Source: Takifugu bimaculatus (Eukaryota; Chordata; Actinopteri; Tetraodontiformes; Tetraodontidae). Taken from it: a stretch of DNA of 64,000 nt. A program made the translations under genes and the position numbers. This document shows, in pieces, positions 46,903 through 60,000 of this stretch (position 1 is its first letter; every line of letters begins with the position of its first letter). Below the pieces are notes generated by a model that did not search any database, was not told the origin of the DNA, and saw only the letters and a program-made list of their open reading frames with translations. Location: NCBI GenBank assembly GCA_004026145.2, contig CP034991.1:3194134-3258133 (forward strand). Reading direction: 5' to 3'.

Positions 46903-49115
46903 GAAAACAAATATTGCATCTTTGGTTTTGCTTCTAATTATAAAGCAAAACAACAAGGTGAAGGATGGAAGGACATCTCTGCTGCTATTACTGGAAATTA
47001 GATTTACCCGTTAACCAAATTAAGGTAAGTGATTTGTGCGATTTTTACCGCTCGTTCATCTCTGGGTGCCCGCTCACGAACAGGCAGATCGAGTTCAATG
47101 AGTAAACAAAGTCTGATTTCCAGACTGAAGGCTGGCAGCTCTGCCATCATCGTCGTAGTCATCATCATCAATCATTTGAAAGGTTGGGTTTCAGCACTGT
47201 CTGTTCTTTCATGTCGGATTATATTCGGATGCCTGACATTTCACTTGTGCGCATAAACAAAAGTCAGAGGCGTTGGTTTCAGCCCAGAGTTGCATGAAAT
47301 CAACCCAGCGCGAATGACCTTGAGGATCTAAAGGTTTACATTCAGACCTCTGAGAGACGTCTGCAACCAACAGATGTACAGATATTAATAAAGATTTGAC
47401 TGGTGAAAGCTGGGCAGATATTCACAGAATATGATCATTCAAGGTTTATGGGAGAGACTTTTGAGCATCTCTTTAATTTAATGGGTTTCATTTTAAACAC
47501 CTATTTTTCTTAAAAGCACTGGTGGTGCGTGAATAGGCAGAGGAAATAGGGCTTATCTTTCAATGGAACAGCAGGAAAATGGAGTAAATGCTCCTGCAAC
47601 CTTCTAAGAGACAAAGGGTCTCCTGGCTGAGCCGTTACCTCGAGCCTGCAGCTCTCTGATATCAGAGGAGAGGCTGCAGCAGCCGTGCACTGTCTCCGGT
47701 GCAGCTGCAAAGGACGAGCTCGGAGTTGAAGGGTCGTAAACAAGATTTTCAGGAAAGCGCTGGCCAGGCCAGCATGACAGCGGGGTCTTATCGGATTCTT
47801 ATCTGGTGAGAGGAGGGAGGACAGGCCAGTTAGGCTCGGCTTGAGACAAAGATTAAAAAATGTTCAGGGAAAGAGGGAAGAGCCGGAGACAGGTGCCAAC
47901 ACGGATTTTCCTTTCTCAATACTTACAAACTTGTGGAACATTATTGCTTCCTGTGGGTTTCTAACCTTCCTGTGCTTTCCTCTGTTTACCTGTGCTTCCC
48001 TCTCCCCAGAATGGCCCCTCTCCCTGCTATGATGTATAATTCAGCACTCAAGAACGCGCAGTTCCCACCGACGGGCATTTATTATTCCACAGTCTTTGTT
48101 TCCTGTGAGCACCTGACAGCAAAAATGTGCTTTACGTGCCGGAAACGGTGACATGGATGGTTGGCTGGGAGGCAGGTTTGTTGGCCTTACCTTGTCCTTC
48201 CGCTGTTTCTCGTCCTGATATGTGATCCACCGCTCCCCGTCGTTGCTGTATGCCACTTTGTATGAGCCAACGAACTGGACCCGGCCAAAGTCCTTAGCTC
48301 CCTGGGTGATGATGCCCGTCACCTTGGTTGGCACACGCAAGTCCACCTGAAAGAGGCCCAAAGCTCAGTTTTCCATGACTCGGCGAATATGCGTAATCCG
48401 GACTAAATCGTTCACAAGCCTATGAATCTCTTCAGCAGCCATGTCCGCTTGATTTATTTAATAAACCCATACTGGATCACTTATATCGAGTGAATAATAC
48501 ATCGTTTTAAAAGCACAGCGACATGACTCATATTAGAATACAGTTTGAGAGCTGCTATATTAGTTACTCCCTGTGATCCTCCATAATCATAAAGCAGCAG
48601 GTATGAAGCTCATTCCATAAAAGGGAAATGACAGAAATATCTATTTCTGTGTTGCATCAAGCCAGGTAATTATTTCTTCTGCCATCCTAAGACAAATAAA
48701 AAAAAATGGAAACCACAGGATGTCATTTATGGCAGGAGGAAGCTCATTAGGATGCTGACAGAAAACTCCTGTGTGAGGTGAGTGACGGGACTGAGGTCCA
48801 CCCTGAGCAGGGATACATCTCAGCGACGCACTACAAAGTTACTAATTAAGGAAAAGATTATGCTCATTTTTTAATTCTTTCATGTGCAGCCAAGGTGCTA
48901 GTTTAATTACACTGCATTAAAGATTAACTGGCCTTAAGGCTTTCTACAGATTCGGGATGTCTTTAATAAAAGCGTTGTACACGGCGTCACGTGCTCGGCC
49001 TTTACTAAAATAAATATCAAAAGTAATCAATTATTCATACAAATTCCCTCCTGTCATGACTCAGTTTTGTTGCCTTCCTACAAATATTTACAGTTCTGTT
49101 GGCGTTGGGAAGAGT

Positions 49116-49148
<33 letters not shown>

Positions 49149-52100
49149 CTACTGCAGGGTGTGTACATAAATATGACATCATAGCAGCACAACACAATGC
49201 AACATTGTGTTTGGTCTGCATTTTCTGCGTCCAGAAATAATAAGCATGGCTGAGTCCTCCGCACAAGATTCATGCCTAAATGTCACTCTGAGCTTAATGC
49301 CTGCACAGAAAACCATGGGGGGGGGGGGGGGTTCTGAAAGTGCCAGCAAAGCAGGAGCGAGTGAAAACAACAACGGGAAAAACCCAACAGTATGCAGATA
49401 TACAGTATGTCTTCTGCTGCCTGTCCTCAGGATGGGGACAGGCATATATCACACTAATGGGCCGGGTCAGAGGGCAACATAGAACATATGTGTCACACTG
49501 GCTCTGGCAGCCATTAAATCGGGGTAAACACATGAACCTAAGAGACTTTTTTTTTAATGTGTTGGAGACGCCACCGATAAAGACGAGGAATCAGGCATTT
49601 AACGGTTTGGATGGTGCTGTGGGTGGCGTGCGCCGATAATCCCAACACAACCCAACACACACATCCTCCATCTGCCCACCGCCCCTCTAGAATAATGCCT
49701 TTCCAGCAAGAAATATCGCCATGTCACACGTGACAATTTGGAACAATTTTGGGGCAATTTTTAAGAAAAACCAAGACAAAGACTGTTGACAAAATCCTGT
49801 CTAGGTTGTGTTCCACAGGATCATGACTCGGGAGTCCTCGGCTTTCCTCACACACATGAAAATGGTTCGTTGTAAATATTGAATATGAAAGTTTCATGTT
49901 TACCATTGTCATCCTGATTGTTTTCGGAGCAAATTATTGGTACAAATCCACTCTTAAGGCACCTCAGACCGCAGGACAACCTTAAAAGACATAAGATATT
50001 TGGCCCTTGAAAAGCCCTTGGAGCGTTGGGTTCCGTGTGAGCTTTGTGCCTTGTACGGGTTCCCCTCAGAGCCACAGAACCACCACGGCCTCCTTGACTC
50101 TCAGAGAGTCCTCTGTAATGCAGAACCCCCCGTTGAGTCACAAGGATCTCAGCAGGGCTTCACGTGCACGGAGGTAAAGCCACGACTTAGCGACTACAAA
50201 GCACATTTCCCTTTCAAGGTAGGTCCCTTTCAAGGCTCATCCAACTGGATGAATTCCCGGTTGCCTGGGGTGAGATTTATTTAATTAATAAAAGGAGTCC
50301 AAAGGACGTCCGCGTTAGCGTGCAGACATCCACGGAGCTGCGGTTCAGGTGTGCGTTCATTTGCTGAGAGCGCACTACTCGTGAAGTATTCCTCTAAGCC
50401 TGCACTCCACTTGTGGATGTCACAGCCTTTTTTTATCTGTTTCTTTTAGAACCGCTGCAGCATCTTTGGGAAATATTCCCTTTTAAGCATATGAATACCT
50501 TTAACACGACAGCTCTATAATAATGTCACAGCAACCCACCAGAAAAAGAGGGAGAGAACGACAGAACAATCCTGCGGCTTTTAGAGCACCCTTGTTGCTG
50601 AAGGTAAACGTGTTCGGCTCAAGTAGCCAAAAAAACAACAAAAACAAAAAAAAGGAAAAGGACAGTAATTGCCGTCACAGGTAGCGGTCAAAAATATAAG
50701 CGTCAGTGAGGCTTTGATGGCCCGGACTGAATTAGGAGGGGAGATAAGCTTGTTAAAGCAAGGCCTCGCCGCCATCCTCCGCCTTCTCTTCTCTGTTCCT
50801 ATCAAACCACGCTCCCTCCCACCTCAGCCGCGAGCCTCAGCATTCTAGGAGCACTGAAACTCTGCCTGTGGCTTCGATCTTTAAATGAGAATAATCTAAG
50901 ATGGAGGTTGAAGGTTTACCAACGACCGAGTGCTCACGTGGAAGGAGGACAGGGTCAATTGGGCTGTAATGGCAGCGCCAGAAGGGCAACATTTACACAC
51001 TTCTTCCAGACAAACACTCATCTCTCCAGCTCATTAAGACAAGAGTCAGCGTGCTAATCCCTGCTCCCACTTAGATGTGGCTTTGCCAGTGCAAAAAATA
51101 AGGAGATTAATGCAATGAGAGGCGGTCTTAAAAGCAGCTCTTGGAGAGCCGGTTTCCTTTTTTATTAACGCAGCGCATGATTACAGTGTCCTGCTGGCGT
51201 TCGCCTTCCAGCTGTGCTAATTTAACAGCGTGCTGAAACCTCATTTCATCTTTCCAGTTGACGGGAAGGCTCTCCCTGTCCTCTCCTCCTCTTTGTGACA
51301 GATCTTTTTAAGCAGACGATGTCTTTATTCTGCCTGATCCTGGAGGTAATGGCAAAGGGAATAGCCAAGAAAATAAAATGAAACACTGGTCAGTCCCCTT
51401 CAACACCCCCCCCCCCCCCCCCCGTGCTCTCCAGTTAAAATCCAATATTCACAAATTTGAACAAAAAGGGTGATAAAGAATTAATGGAGGAAGTTTTCTG
51501 AATTAAAAAGCAGCTGGAGTTTATTCATCTGACAAATAAGCAAAGCCTAAATATTTTCTGTCTGATCGGCACTCTCTGGTCCCGGGTTGGAAAATTTATT
51601 TAGGATTTAGGCTCCGGTAAAATATTTTTAGAAGAGGCCAAATTACTAAATGGTGATCTGAAGGATAAACAAGTGAAATCCAACCAAATCAGGCTCGCTG
51701 GTAAAATAAATCCCCGTAGTTTAGCCACTATTGTCATTTTAATTTAATTAACAGAACAAAAGCAAGAGTCATAGCCAATTTGGAGTAACTTCATCTGGAC
51801 CAGGTTGTCATGGTGATCCCACAAACATCAAAGTGAACCGCTTTCATCAGGGTGCTCATCCTATCTGCTAAATTTAGTTCTGCTTGGTGATAACAGTTGA
51901 AAATAGACAAACAGCCTTGATGAGGGAGCTGCACGTTAAAGAAACACAAAAACTGCCAGATTGAAAAATCCAACTTTAATTTCTCATAATGATGAAGACT
52001 AATTAATTAATAGCTCTGCTCGATTTGCCACAGCAAACACAGCAGATGTGATAGATTAACCGTGGCGAGATGTGCCGCCTCAGGTTGGGTGTTAATTACT

Positions 52101-55100
52101 GTGGACGGAGTCGCCTCGTCCAGAAATATGTAACTTCATTTCCTCAATACCTCGGTAGTTTGAGTAATTGTCCCTCGCACGACTCGCTGTCAGCTCAGAT
52201 TTTTATCATTTTCATTTGCGGTTTCATTAAACAGCCCCAACCTGACAAGACGTCGCCGTGCACGCGGGCTCGTCTTAACCACGCTGTCGCTCCTATTTCG
52301 CATAACTGAAAAATACAGGCATGGTCTTTGCTTGCAGGAGAGGAATCTAAGAAGATACAACCCCCCCCCCCCGCTGAGGGCCCACGTTGAGAAGGTGCGT
52401 GAGCAGGAAGCCCCGAAGCTGTGAAGTTACGGCACAGACAAAGTGCCCCCCCGTGGCTGTGTCAAGTCGGCCTGGTCATCAAACGTCAAGGATAGAGATA
52501 ACAAATAAACGTTTGTTGGGGTTTATGCATAAAATGTAGTGGACTACAATACCAGACACACACACTTTTATTAGCCGCGCAGCTTCCGTTGCACGGGGAC
52601 ATTGTTATGCATTGACCAACCTCGCTCTTCTACCAGTTCACGCCATCAGCCTAGCCAGCCCCCACGGCACTAACACGCTAAAAGGCATCATGAATGGCAG
52701 CAGAACGTGGAAACATCAAAGCCATTTGTAAAGAGGGGAGCTTTCTTTTGGTGCTAGCTCATCATACTTAGCCAAGAAGAAGCCTGGCTCTCGGCTACAG
52801 TTGTCCTGAAATTTGGAGCAGGTACAATGAGAGCCACTGGAAACAATCATATAAGTGAACGTCTGATGGAGATCCACTAGTAAGGAATTCATCCCATAAT
52901 TGTTCAACTCTGGCTGGAAGTCAGACGTTTGTGGTTCATTCTGGCATCATTACAAATGGCCGTCCTGTATCGGACGATAACAGATGCCTACAAATCCAGT
53001 TTCCTCCTCTGGATTCTGTGGTGGAAGCTATTTTGGGCCTGTTGTGTGGTTTCACCTGCAGCTCTTTATCTATCTGCCTTTTGTTTTCTCCCCCCCAATT
53101 AATAATTAAACACAGTGAGCTTTAAAAATAGAAAGGGTTCATTCAGAAGCGGCATTTTCCCCTTGTAAAAGCAAAGGCGACCATTCCAAGGTGGCGCATG
53201 AATGCAACAAACTTTAGCACCTGGAGGTTGACGCAGTGTGACCCCCCCCCGGACGGATATTGACCCCATTCGGGCCAGTTTGTTTGAATGATGGCTAAAT
53301 AAACGAAACCGAAACAAAAAAGAGGAACGCATCTGAATAAAAACGGGAGCTGGCCGTCGGCCTCGGAAGAGTCCAGGAAGAGGTGAAAAATAGGAAAATA
53401 AATCTTTCAAAGCTCTGGCTGCTGCCCCCCCCCCTCACAGAGTAAATGAAATATTTAAGCCGACTCATCACACGTATGTGCACATATGGACACTTTCTGG
53501 ACATTGAACTTGACATAAATTAGCTACAATTAAAACTAAAACACCAAAAAAAACCACAAAGCAGCTGCATAACTGACTGCTGTTTCCAGCCGTCATCACG
53601 CCACGATGGTGTAAATATCTGGAGCCAGTCAGGGACGTCCTGCACGTCAAGAGACCGCTCCGAGGAATTCTGAAACCGCAAGATCAACATGCTGGATTCC
53701 ATCTCCACCGCAATGATTTCACTCCGAGTCGGACAATCCCAGCAGATGTGGCGATTACCGGCGAGGACTCCTGAATCAGTCCTCCTGAGATCAAACGGAT
53801 AAAAGCGTCTGAGGTCAGCTGAGAGCCAGTGAGATGGACCAGAAGAAGGGAAGGTTGAGGGTGCGGCGGAGAGAGGCAGGTTCCCCCGGATAATGGAAAC
53901 AGGAGCCGGATCGCAGGTTCCATTCAGATATGTATCAGACGCACCGTGGAGGCAGGCCACACTAAAAAGCAGACGGGAAGCAGATGGAGCTACGATCCCA
54001 TCAGCGACTTCATTTTCCGAAGCAATTAAATCGGCACACTGGCTGCGGGGAAAGGCAGCGGAATCACGCATGGAAGCGGAACGCCGGGAGCAACAGAGTT
54101 ATATACAGAATGTTGACGGCCGTCTTCCTCCGTCAGGCGTCAGAACCCGGCGCTCCATCCAACCAGCAGCAGCCCCGGTGACGCTCGTCACCTGACAGCC
54201 AGGCGATGACACCTCAAGTCACTGGTTTGAAAATTAGAACAAGGATGATTATTATAATGGTTTATTTTCATCGCCATGGCAACTGTTGCTGAAGCCACAG
54301 CTCGGCTCCCACTTTGTGCCTCCTTTTCCACATTCACCCAGAGTAACTAACGGATGTCAGATAGTAGATCTGGAGGAGATATTGTTTTAGCTGTTAGCTC
54401 ATCTGTGTTTTACCCCCCAAAAATGCCCTCAGAAGTAAAAACAGCCCTTTTCTATGATGTCAGTGAGAGTTTGGGGCTTAAAAAAGGATTAAATCCAACC
54501 AGCTCACTGTGACACTGAAAACTTTACAAATCATGTTTTATAAAACATTAGAACATCCTTGTTCTAATATTCATGTTTTATAAAACATGAATACCGGATG
54601 TAATAAATGTTTCACATCGATTATTTGACATTTGCCAACGAATCGGGACATCATTTATTCCAAATATGCATCTAGAGCGATGACGGACTGCAACACCTCC
54701 CAACATTCCACCTGACAGCTGAAAGAAAAGATCAAATATAAGATCTAGTTTATACATCAGGCTCCAGAACATCCGCTGGGAACCGGCTCGACGTCCTCCA
54801 GCCCTGAGTGAAGGCCACACAAAGCACACGTGAAGCTGCTGCTTACCCAACAGAATAATTCTGCTCAGTCTTTGGCAGTTTTCATGCCTTTTATCCCAGA
54901 TGGGTCCTAACGGCTCCGTGCAACTCCGTGACGGCAACAGGAACCACCTGGAGACGCCGTCCCGCTCCTTCATGCTTTCCCTTTAATGAGTTCCCCCAGA
55001 AAGCGTGGCTGTAGGCTCCTATTGATCCAGGAGAAATGATGAAAAAGAAAATACAATCCGAGCGTCCAACAAAATGAAAGATCTATAAGACGGGATGAGA

Positions 55101-56958
55101 ACTTTGAATAGGCAGATCTGCGGGGACGAGAGCCTTGATCCAGGTTGGACCGGATCGATATGATAGGACAGTAATAAAAGCTTTTAAGAGGACGCCGTGT
55201 CTACCGCGCACAAGGACAAGGACGCCGTTTTCCATTTTGGGCTGATCAGACTTGAGGGATGCGGGACAATCTTTTAACCTTCAGAGGATCCATTAAATTG
55301 TCCCCGTTCATTTATTTCATGCAAGCGGCTCTGACAAAGCACTGATCTCTTGTTCTTAAAATAAAGACGTGATCATTGCCGTTCCAGATGATCAAACTCC
55401 CTTTTCAGGCCTTTCATGCTCCGGTGCCTTTTCGCTCTCCGGCTTTGCTTTTTTTTAAGGACTTCATCTTCGCTTGGTAATCACTCCAGAGGAGATAAGA
55501 GCTTCAGCAGGATGAATTAAAGCTGTTTTCCTCTGTGGATGGGTGAAACCAACACCAAACTCCAAATCTTCTGATTAAAAGCTGAGTTTGCTGTCCGTTG
55601 GCGGCGGCGTTGTTTTTCATTCCGTAATGTGATTTGGGAACGTCGCCGTGTAACGTTGGTGTAATAATAATCAAAGCTGCGTGATTACACCAAATACCCG
55701 CTAACGGCCGGCGAGCAGGAATCCGTCTTTCATTAGATCTGCTTTTTCGTGCATCAACACGCAGTCGCACTCAAAATTAGAGGGGGGGGGGGGGCACAGA
55801 CGAAAACACACTTTGCTTGATCACAATACTTATTTTCACATCAAACCTGATCCAACATTTAATCTGCACTACAAGCCAAAACCCATTAAATTTTCTTCCA
55901 AAGGAAAAGTTTTAACTCCATTTTAATTCATTCCCAATTAAGCTTTTTCGACTGCGGCTAATGTCAACATTTGTGACTTAATGTGTTTTGATTCTTGTTG
56001 GGAAATTAATCTTTCAATTTTTGTTTTCCAGCACAATTAAGACGGGTTCCCTGACGTGGCGGAGGGAGTGAGCGGAGGTGGACACGAAGGGCTGAGAAAA
56101 ACCAGGAATGTCTTGAAGTACAGTCGACACCATCAACGTGCTCCTCGGGGTTCTGGTAGAACGTCGGCTAAATGTTCATACATGAACAGGCTCAACAGCA
56201 ACAACAACCTGAGCTCAGTCCCTGATTAAAAGCTAATCTCTGTTATTAAGATGGTTCCATTCTAAATATTATTCTAGTCACGCGACCGCCCTCATTCATC
56301 TCATAAATATCCTCACATCTTTAAATTGCTATTTTTGTTTTGCTACACATGAACTCCCTAACAACAAGAAGAAGAAGCTAAAGCCCTCGAGTGCACATGT
56401 TGGACCTTCTTTGCTTCCTTTCTTCCTCATTAACAATGCGCAGAACGCTGTGAATCATCGATCCCTCACTGCCTGGAGACGTTCCTCAAAGATTAACTGT
56501 GGGGTTACACCCATCTTGAAGTCCGGCCGAGATGGAACATTTTGCTCAGAGACACTGGCATTTTCCGCTGCTGCAACCTGGACCCACTCTGACTCTGGGG
56601 TCGGTGGATTTAAGAGCTCCGGGTCAAGAATTAAATACATCCAGCTGATTCAGCATGAGTACAACATGTAAGATAGCACATTAGGGACAATGTGTTGCGT
56701 TCAAATGCGGGTTCAAACGTCCGAGACCTCAGAGCGCTCCTCCCAACCGTGGTGACGTCATCCTAAAATCAGCTGACCTGCTGCTGCATTCAAAGACTGG
56801 GATGAAACAGTCTCACAGCAACACGCCGTCACTTCCTGCTTAATGTTCCCCAGAAAACAGGAGGTCCCATAGCATTACCTTTCAAAGTAAGAGCTCAATA
56901 CCATCTCATGTACACACACACACACATATATATATATATACTTATATATATATATATA

Positions 56959-57043
<85 letters not shown>

Positions 57044-60000
57044 TGTATGCATATGTAGGCAGGCTAGTTTCTTTCTGCAGTCTGAAAATGTGCGAATGTC
57101 TCATCCTTTCCGGAGGAACCGAAGACTAATTTTAACCAGCTCGTGGAAGCAAACGGCTTCAACCTCGTTCTGTCACAGCTTCAGTGTTTTCTGAGGAACA
57201 ACTTCTGAAAGATCCAATCAAAATGCTCTGTCACGTCACTCTTCTGGCCAGAGGAGGCCTCAGAGGTTAAACACGTCACCATTAACCATCAAATTTAGCA
57301 GTCGGTGCTAACATATCGTTCCTCATTTTACCGTAACCCTTTCAACCACTTAACGTCACCGTGCAGGTGGTCGTCGGGGCGTCACACGTAGCACATCTTT
57401 ATCACTGTCAGCAGGTCCTTTAGGCATGAGACAAATGAGCCACTAGAACTGGTTCATTTGCTGTGAACCAAACAACTTTGACAAAAAGTAATCCATTAAT
57501 CCAAAATGGCAGCGATTATTTTTAATCACATGCAGAGAAAATAAATCCCATTTATTGTCACAGGATATGATAATTGCGGTTTTATGGCTGTAAGAAAATG
57601 GAAATAACCCGACCTCGGCAGATGAAATTAGCGCAGATTAGCGTAAATGGTGCGCGTTGTTCGTGCAGACGTAACGACAGAATGGTGGTTATTCAGCTGT
57701 GTATTCGACAGTGTGTCATGCATTTCAAATGAGTCTGTTTCTCCGGCTGCTGTCATAAATTATGCTTAAATAGTTTCAATCTTTCAGAGGCAACAAAACA
57801 CTGTAGTAACAGTGATTGACATATTTGATTTGTCTTTTTTTCAAATGTTATAAAAGCTTCTGTAGCTTAATAACACGTGTTTCTTTACATTATAACAGCT
57901 AATCAGATGGGAACAGATGAGGGGCTAAAGAATGATGGCAGAAAACTTGCTCCTATATATTGTGATGAAGAACTTTGGGAGTTTTAAGCAGCTTTTTGGG
58001 TACTTAGTGACTAGGAAACAGTTAAGAGGTGCGAGCTGGATCAAATCTGACCGACAAAGAAGTCGTGAGAACCAATGCAGAGACATCCTGATGTGAAATT
58101 ATGGCATACATGTCATATAAAATGGAGGAAATGGGAAATCATCTCATGTCTGCCCCCTCCTTTCTGCTGCCTGGACATGTTAATGTGTATAATTAACTAA
58201 TCAGCTTATGCCAGCTTGATCACTGGGCAGCTCCGTCTGACGGCTTCGGCGTGTTCCAGAAACATCGCCAATGATTCCGCTCGAATGTCCTCTTTGTGTC
58301 ATTTTATCTGCTGCCTGCTGGAGCAAACTCATTTAGTCAGGAGCAAAACATCTGCAGGTCTGAGGGAGAGTTAATGTGGCGAGATTACGCTCGTAAAAAA
58401 GAACGAGAGGAATGTACATTTTCAGAGCGCAAGTTGGGCTGAAATGAAATGACGCACATGGAAAGATTGAATTGGTCTTGATTGATAGAAACACTTAATA
58501 TCTCATTAGGTCTGATTAATTCGTTTTATCGGTATGGTCTAGTCGTTCTGCAGCGTCGCTGAGAATCAATTATTTGTCATTGCAACCGGAATGAAGACGA
58601 TAGCGGCTGTAACTTTTGCAAATGTATATAAATCAATGGCTCAGTGTGAGTCGGCTCCAACAGCTGTATCAGTGAAAATGTAGAAAAGCCCCCACAGACT
58701 TGCCAGTGTGGTGTGTGTGCAGAAATAGTCCTTGGCAGTGGAAGCCATCGATTTTCTCCCCGCGTACAGCAGCTCCTCTTCCCTGCCGGCACAGCGTGTA
58801 ATACGAAACCACGAGTTTTCCCTTTACCCACAGAAATCGATTTGGTTTAGCCGTAGTCCGGACGGCGTCCTCTGCCGCACACTCCTCAGAAAGCTTTCAG
58901 CAAAATACGCTGAAAAAAAGCACCGGGCCCATGTTTCAACGGCCAGACAAGTCGCCGTGACTACAAAGCGCCGACTGTGACACGGCGACAGGGGCGGCGG
59001 CGCACGTCCAGCGAGGGGCATCAGAAGGGCCGCCAAATCAAACGAATCCCTCTGATCTCGTGTTCCCTGAGAAGATGATCCACATGGACACTTCCATGTC
59101 GTCACTTGACACAAAATGTCTTTTCTTCCTCTGAAAGCGGCGACATTTAGCGTCTTGGGATGATTTCAGGAGCCAACGAGGAGCCGCACTGGAAAGGGTG
59201 GTGTCTGAGTAGTGCTGTTCCCTGGAACTCTCCAAGCTCCAATCAATCTCACATATTCCTCATAACAATATATACATATATATATATACAAACTGGGGTG
59301 TAAAGAGTCAGTGGGAGACATGCCTCTCCGAGACACTTCCAGCCATCGGTTGACTGCAACACAAAGAAAGGGATTGGCTGCTGGTCATAGTAGGGGAGCA
59401 GCCTGGGCTGCAGCCAAGCATTAAAGGGCTCAACTCTTCCCGCACAGGCGGCGTGGGTGTGGGATTCAAAAATGTTGTCATGTTCAAAAGGGGAGAGAAA
59501 AATGCTTCCTATTACTGCCTGTTTCTAGGGAGGATACTGGGAGCGGAGAGGTGCTGGTGTCTGCTTCACACCTGCCAGCGAATGCATCAGTATGGTCGGA
59601 ACGCAGGCGCTAACACACCGACGGTTATTACACCGGAGGGGTCGGACCTCATCCTTCGGCACAATGACATGAGGCCGTCTCAAAGTTTCCCGCCAAAACC
59701 CATCTTCACTGCTACGCTAGCTACAGTTAGCTCCGACCGGCTCGTACCTGCAGCCACTGCGACTGGTCGCTGTGTCCTGCCGTCCAAGCGTTGACCTTGC
59801 CTTGTTTGTCCAGCCGGGCCTTCCCAGGCTCCCAGGTGAACATGTCCATGTTGACAGTCCGGAAGATGCTTGAAGCTGTGATCTGGTAATCCTGGATATG
59901 CCCGGATTTCATTCCCATCGGCTCAGAGCAGCCTGGGAATGTCAAAAACCAACAAACAAAAACTATTACTACTAAAAAAATGCACACATTGATAAAAGAT

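Larger units (their letters stand above)
48347..59747. other. edil3: edil3 intron between C2 exons
   Basis: This 11.4-kb intron carries (GT)n at 49116-49146, a C tract near 51405-51423, a palindromic hairpin at 54532-54590, and a long (TA)n array at 56923-57042. The 183-codon open frame at 53520-54071 has no recognised domain and no splice context. AT-rich segments around 50.9-52.3 kb look like possible conserved non-coding sequence but cannot be tested here. Confidence 0.7.

Noticed and set aside
53520..54071. 183-codon open frame on the minus strand inside an edil3 intron
   Set aside because: It is the longest open frame outside the known exons, but it has no domain, no repeat pattern of a real protein and no matching splice sites. 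Chance is the better explanation.
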